A stretch of 6,105 nucleotides of DNA, taken from contig DASWHX010000035.1 of the NCBI GenBank assembly GCA_036397995.1, positions 1-6,105 of the forward strand, given 5' to 3'. Source of the stretch: DASWHX01 sp036397995 (GTDB taxonomy: Bacteria; Bacteroidota; Bacteroidia; Cytophagales; Cyclobacteriaceae). The notes under the pieces were generated by a model. It was not told the origin of the DNA. It searched no databases and saw only the letters and a program-made list of their open reading frames with translations. The translations under genes and the position numbers were made by a program. Shown here piece by piece: positions 5,224-6,105 of this stretch. Each line of letters begins with the position of its first letter. Positions within the stretch are counted from its first letter, which is position 1.

Positions 5224-6105
5224 TCAATCCAAACCCTCTGATGTCTTAAATACGCTGGTAAGTTTTTTAACTGCAATTTTGTTCATCAACATAATAAGAT
5301 AATCGCCGGCTTCAACCAGCATTTCATCATCAGCATTTTTAAATAATTTGCGCTCACCTTCCTGATTTTTTACCAGTCCAACCAGAATCACATTGCATTC
5401 CTTCTTTAAATCATAAAAGACAGTTCCATACTTCTTGTTACGATAGGGATTATTTTCCAGGACCTTATATTCTTTCATATCATATTTTTCATCCGTATCC
5501 GCGTAAGCGAGAATTTCTTCATTAAGTATGGCAACATCGGGTTCAAAAATGTAGCTCGCCAATAGCTTTGAAGCCAGTTCATTCTTGGAAATTGCATACG
5601 TTACTCCCGCGGTTAGGAAAGTGTTTTTCAGGTTGGCATTTTCCAGGGTAACAACATACTTTAGGCCCGGATATGTCTTTTTCATATTCAGAATATAGAC
5701 CAGCTTTTCAGTATCATCCTGAAGGTTGATAAAGACATTGGAACTTTCTTCGATGTTTACTTTAGTAAGCTGATCAACATTGTGATAATCTGTAAACAGG
5801 ACGAACACTTTACTTGTGCTGTATACTTCTCTTATCAGGTCAACGTTATTTTTATCGCTTGTAACAATAGCTACATCCCTGCCTGCACCCAGAAGTTCAT
5901 CCGTTACGGATTTACCAAATTCCGTCCAACCAATCATTACAACATGATTTGAGAACCGGGTTCCAAACTGGCCCAGCTTTCTGTTTTCCTTTATGTTATT
6001 CATAATGCTACTGATTTGTCCAATTAAGAATGCATACGTTCCAAGACTAAGAAAAAGAAAGATAAATCCAATTATTCTCCCACCCTCCGAGTGAGGGACA
6101 ATGTC
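5224..6105 (-). CDS. Potassium channel with RCK/TrkA-N domain, 5' end missing
   Basis: The frame runs to the right edge with no stop, so the ATG at 6003 is internal (residue 35 of 293 visible). The extra residues begin D-I-V-P, which fits the end of a potassium selectivity filter T-V-G-Y-G-D-I-V-P. They continue with G-R-I-I-G and the inner pore helix (about 11-35). After a short linker comes an RCK-N Rossmann domain: H-V-V-M-I-G-W-T-E-F-G (54-64), resembling the G-W-S-E of MthK, and I-V-T-S-D-K at the second strand. The last roughly 90 residues resemble an RCK-C subdomain (E-A-G-D-Y-L-I-M-L). It should be a tetrameric inner-membrane K+ channel with a cytoplasmic ligand-gated ring. By eye alignment with MthK, two of three Ca2+-site acids appear changed. 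It is transcribed before the SpoIIE-like gene, probably in one operon. Confidence 0.88.
   Translation of the reverse strand, partial: DIVPHSEGGRIIGFIFLFLSLGTYAFLIGQISSIMNNIKENRKLGQFGTRFSNHVVMIGWTEFGKSVTDELLGAGRDVAIVTSDKNNVDLIREVYSTSKVFVLFTDYHNVDQLTKVNIEESSNVFINLQDDTEKLVYILNMKKTYPGLKYVVTLENANLKNTFLTAGVTYAISKNELASKLLASYIFEPDVAILNEEILAYADTDEKYDMKEYKVLENNPYRNKKYGTVFYDLKKECNVILVGLVKNQEGERKLFKNADDEMLVEAGDYLIMLMNKIAVKKLTSVFKTSEGLD

Noticed and set aside
1..6105. CRISPR arrays, insertion sequences, rRNA or riboswitches
   Set aside because: There is no regularly spaced repeat set, transposase-like frame, terminal inverted repeat pair, rRNA segment or recognisable riboswitch core in the window.

Overview
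The window looks like a piece of a Bacteroidota chromosome. It is AT-rich, most starts lack a convincing Shine-Dalgarno sequence, and the protein families are typical of that phylum: a HicB-like protein with a C-terminal helix-turn-helix (HTH), a secreted Asp-box protein, and a SpoIIE-like protein behind a single membrane helix. A TAnnTTTG-type -7 box also lies upstream of the tRNA gene. The exact lineage cannot be read from this much sequence.

Left part (1-1550) is a mosaic of small accessory genes around a tRNA. It starts with the 3' part of a HicB-like antitoxin gene (+). Next come a convergent 115-codon gene of unknown function (-), tRNA-Arg with anticodon CCT (-), a small XRE regulator gene on the minus strand broken by one in-frame TGA, and an intact, divergent XRE regulator (+). 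The intact regulator is preceded by a pair of near-identical palindromic repeats 21 bp apart, which look like an operator. This mixture beside a tRNA 3' end suggests repeated gain and decay of mobile or defence-type genes. No integrase and no duplicated tRNA end is visible.

Middle part (1549-3662) holds two divergent genes sharing a 164-bp intergenic region. One encodes a secreted, six-Asp-box beta-propeller protein that starts with GTG. The other encodes an Imm11/DUF1629-like protein, the type of immunity protein found in polymorphic toxin loci, but no toxin gene is next to it in the window.

Right part (3751-6105) holds two minus-strand genes, probably one transcription unit. The upstream one runs off the right edge. 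It encodes a two-domain potassium channel, seen here from the end of the selectivity filter (D-I-V-P), through the inner pore helix, to an RCK/TrkA-N domain and an RCK-C-like domain. Sixty bases downstream is a membrane-anchored protein with a periplasmic TPR-like region, a coiled coil, one membrane helix and a C-terminal SpoIIE/PP2C-like domain. That last domain keeps the fold signature and the final D-D motif. It has lost the aspartates and glycines of the two other metal-binding motifs, so it is probably a pseudophosphatase. This degenerate domain beside an RCK channel is the most interesting point in the window; the putative XRE operator and the orphan immunity gene come next.
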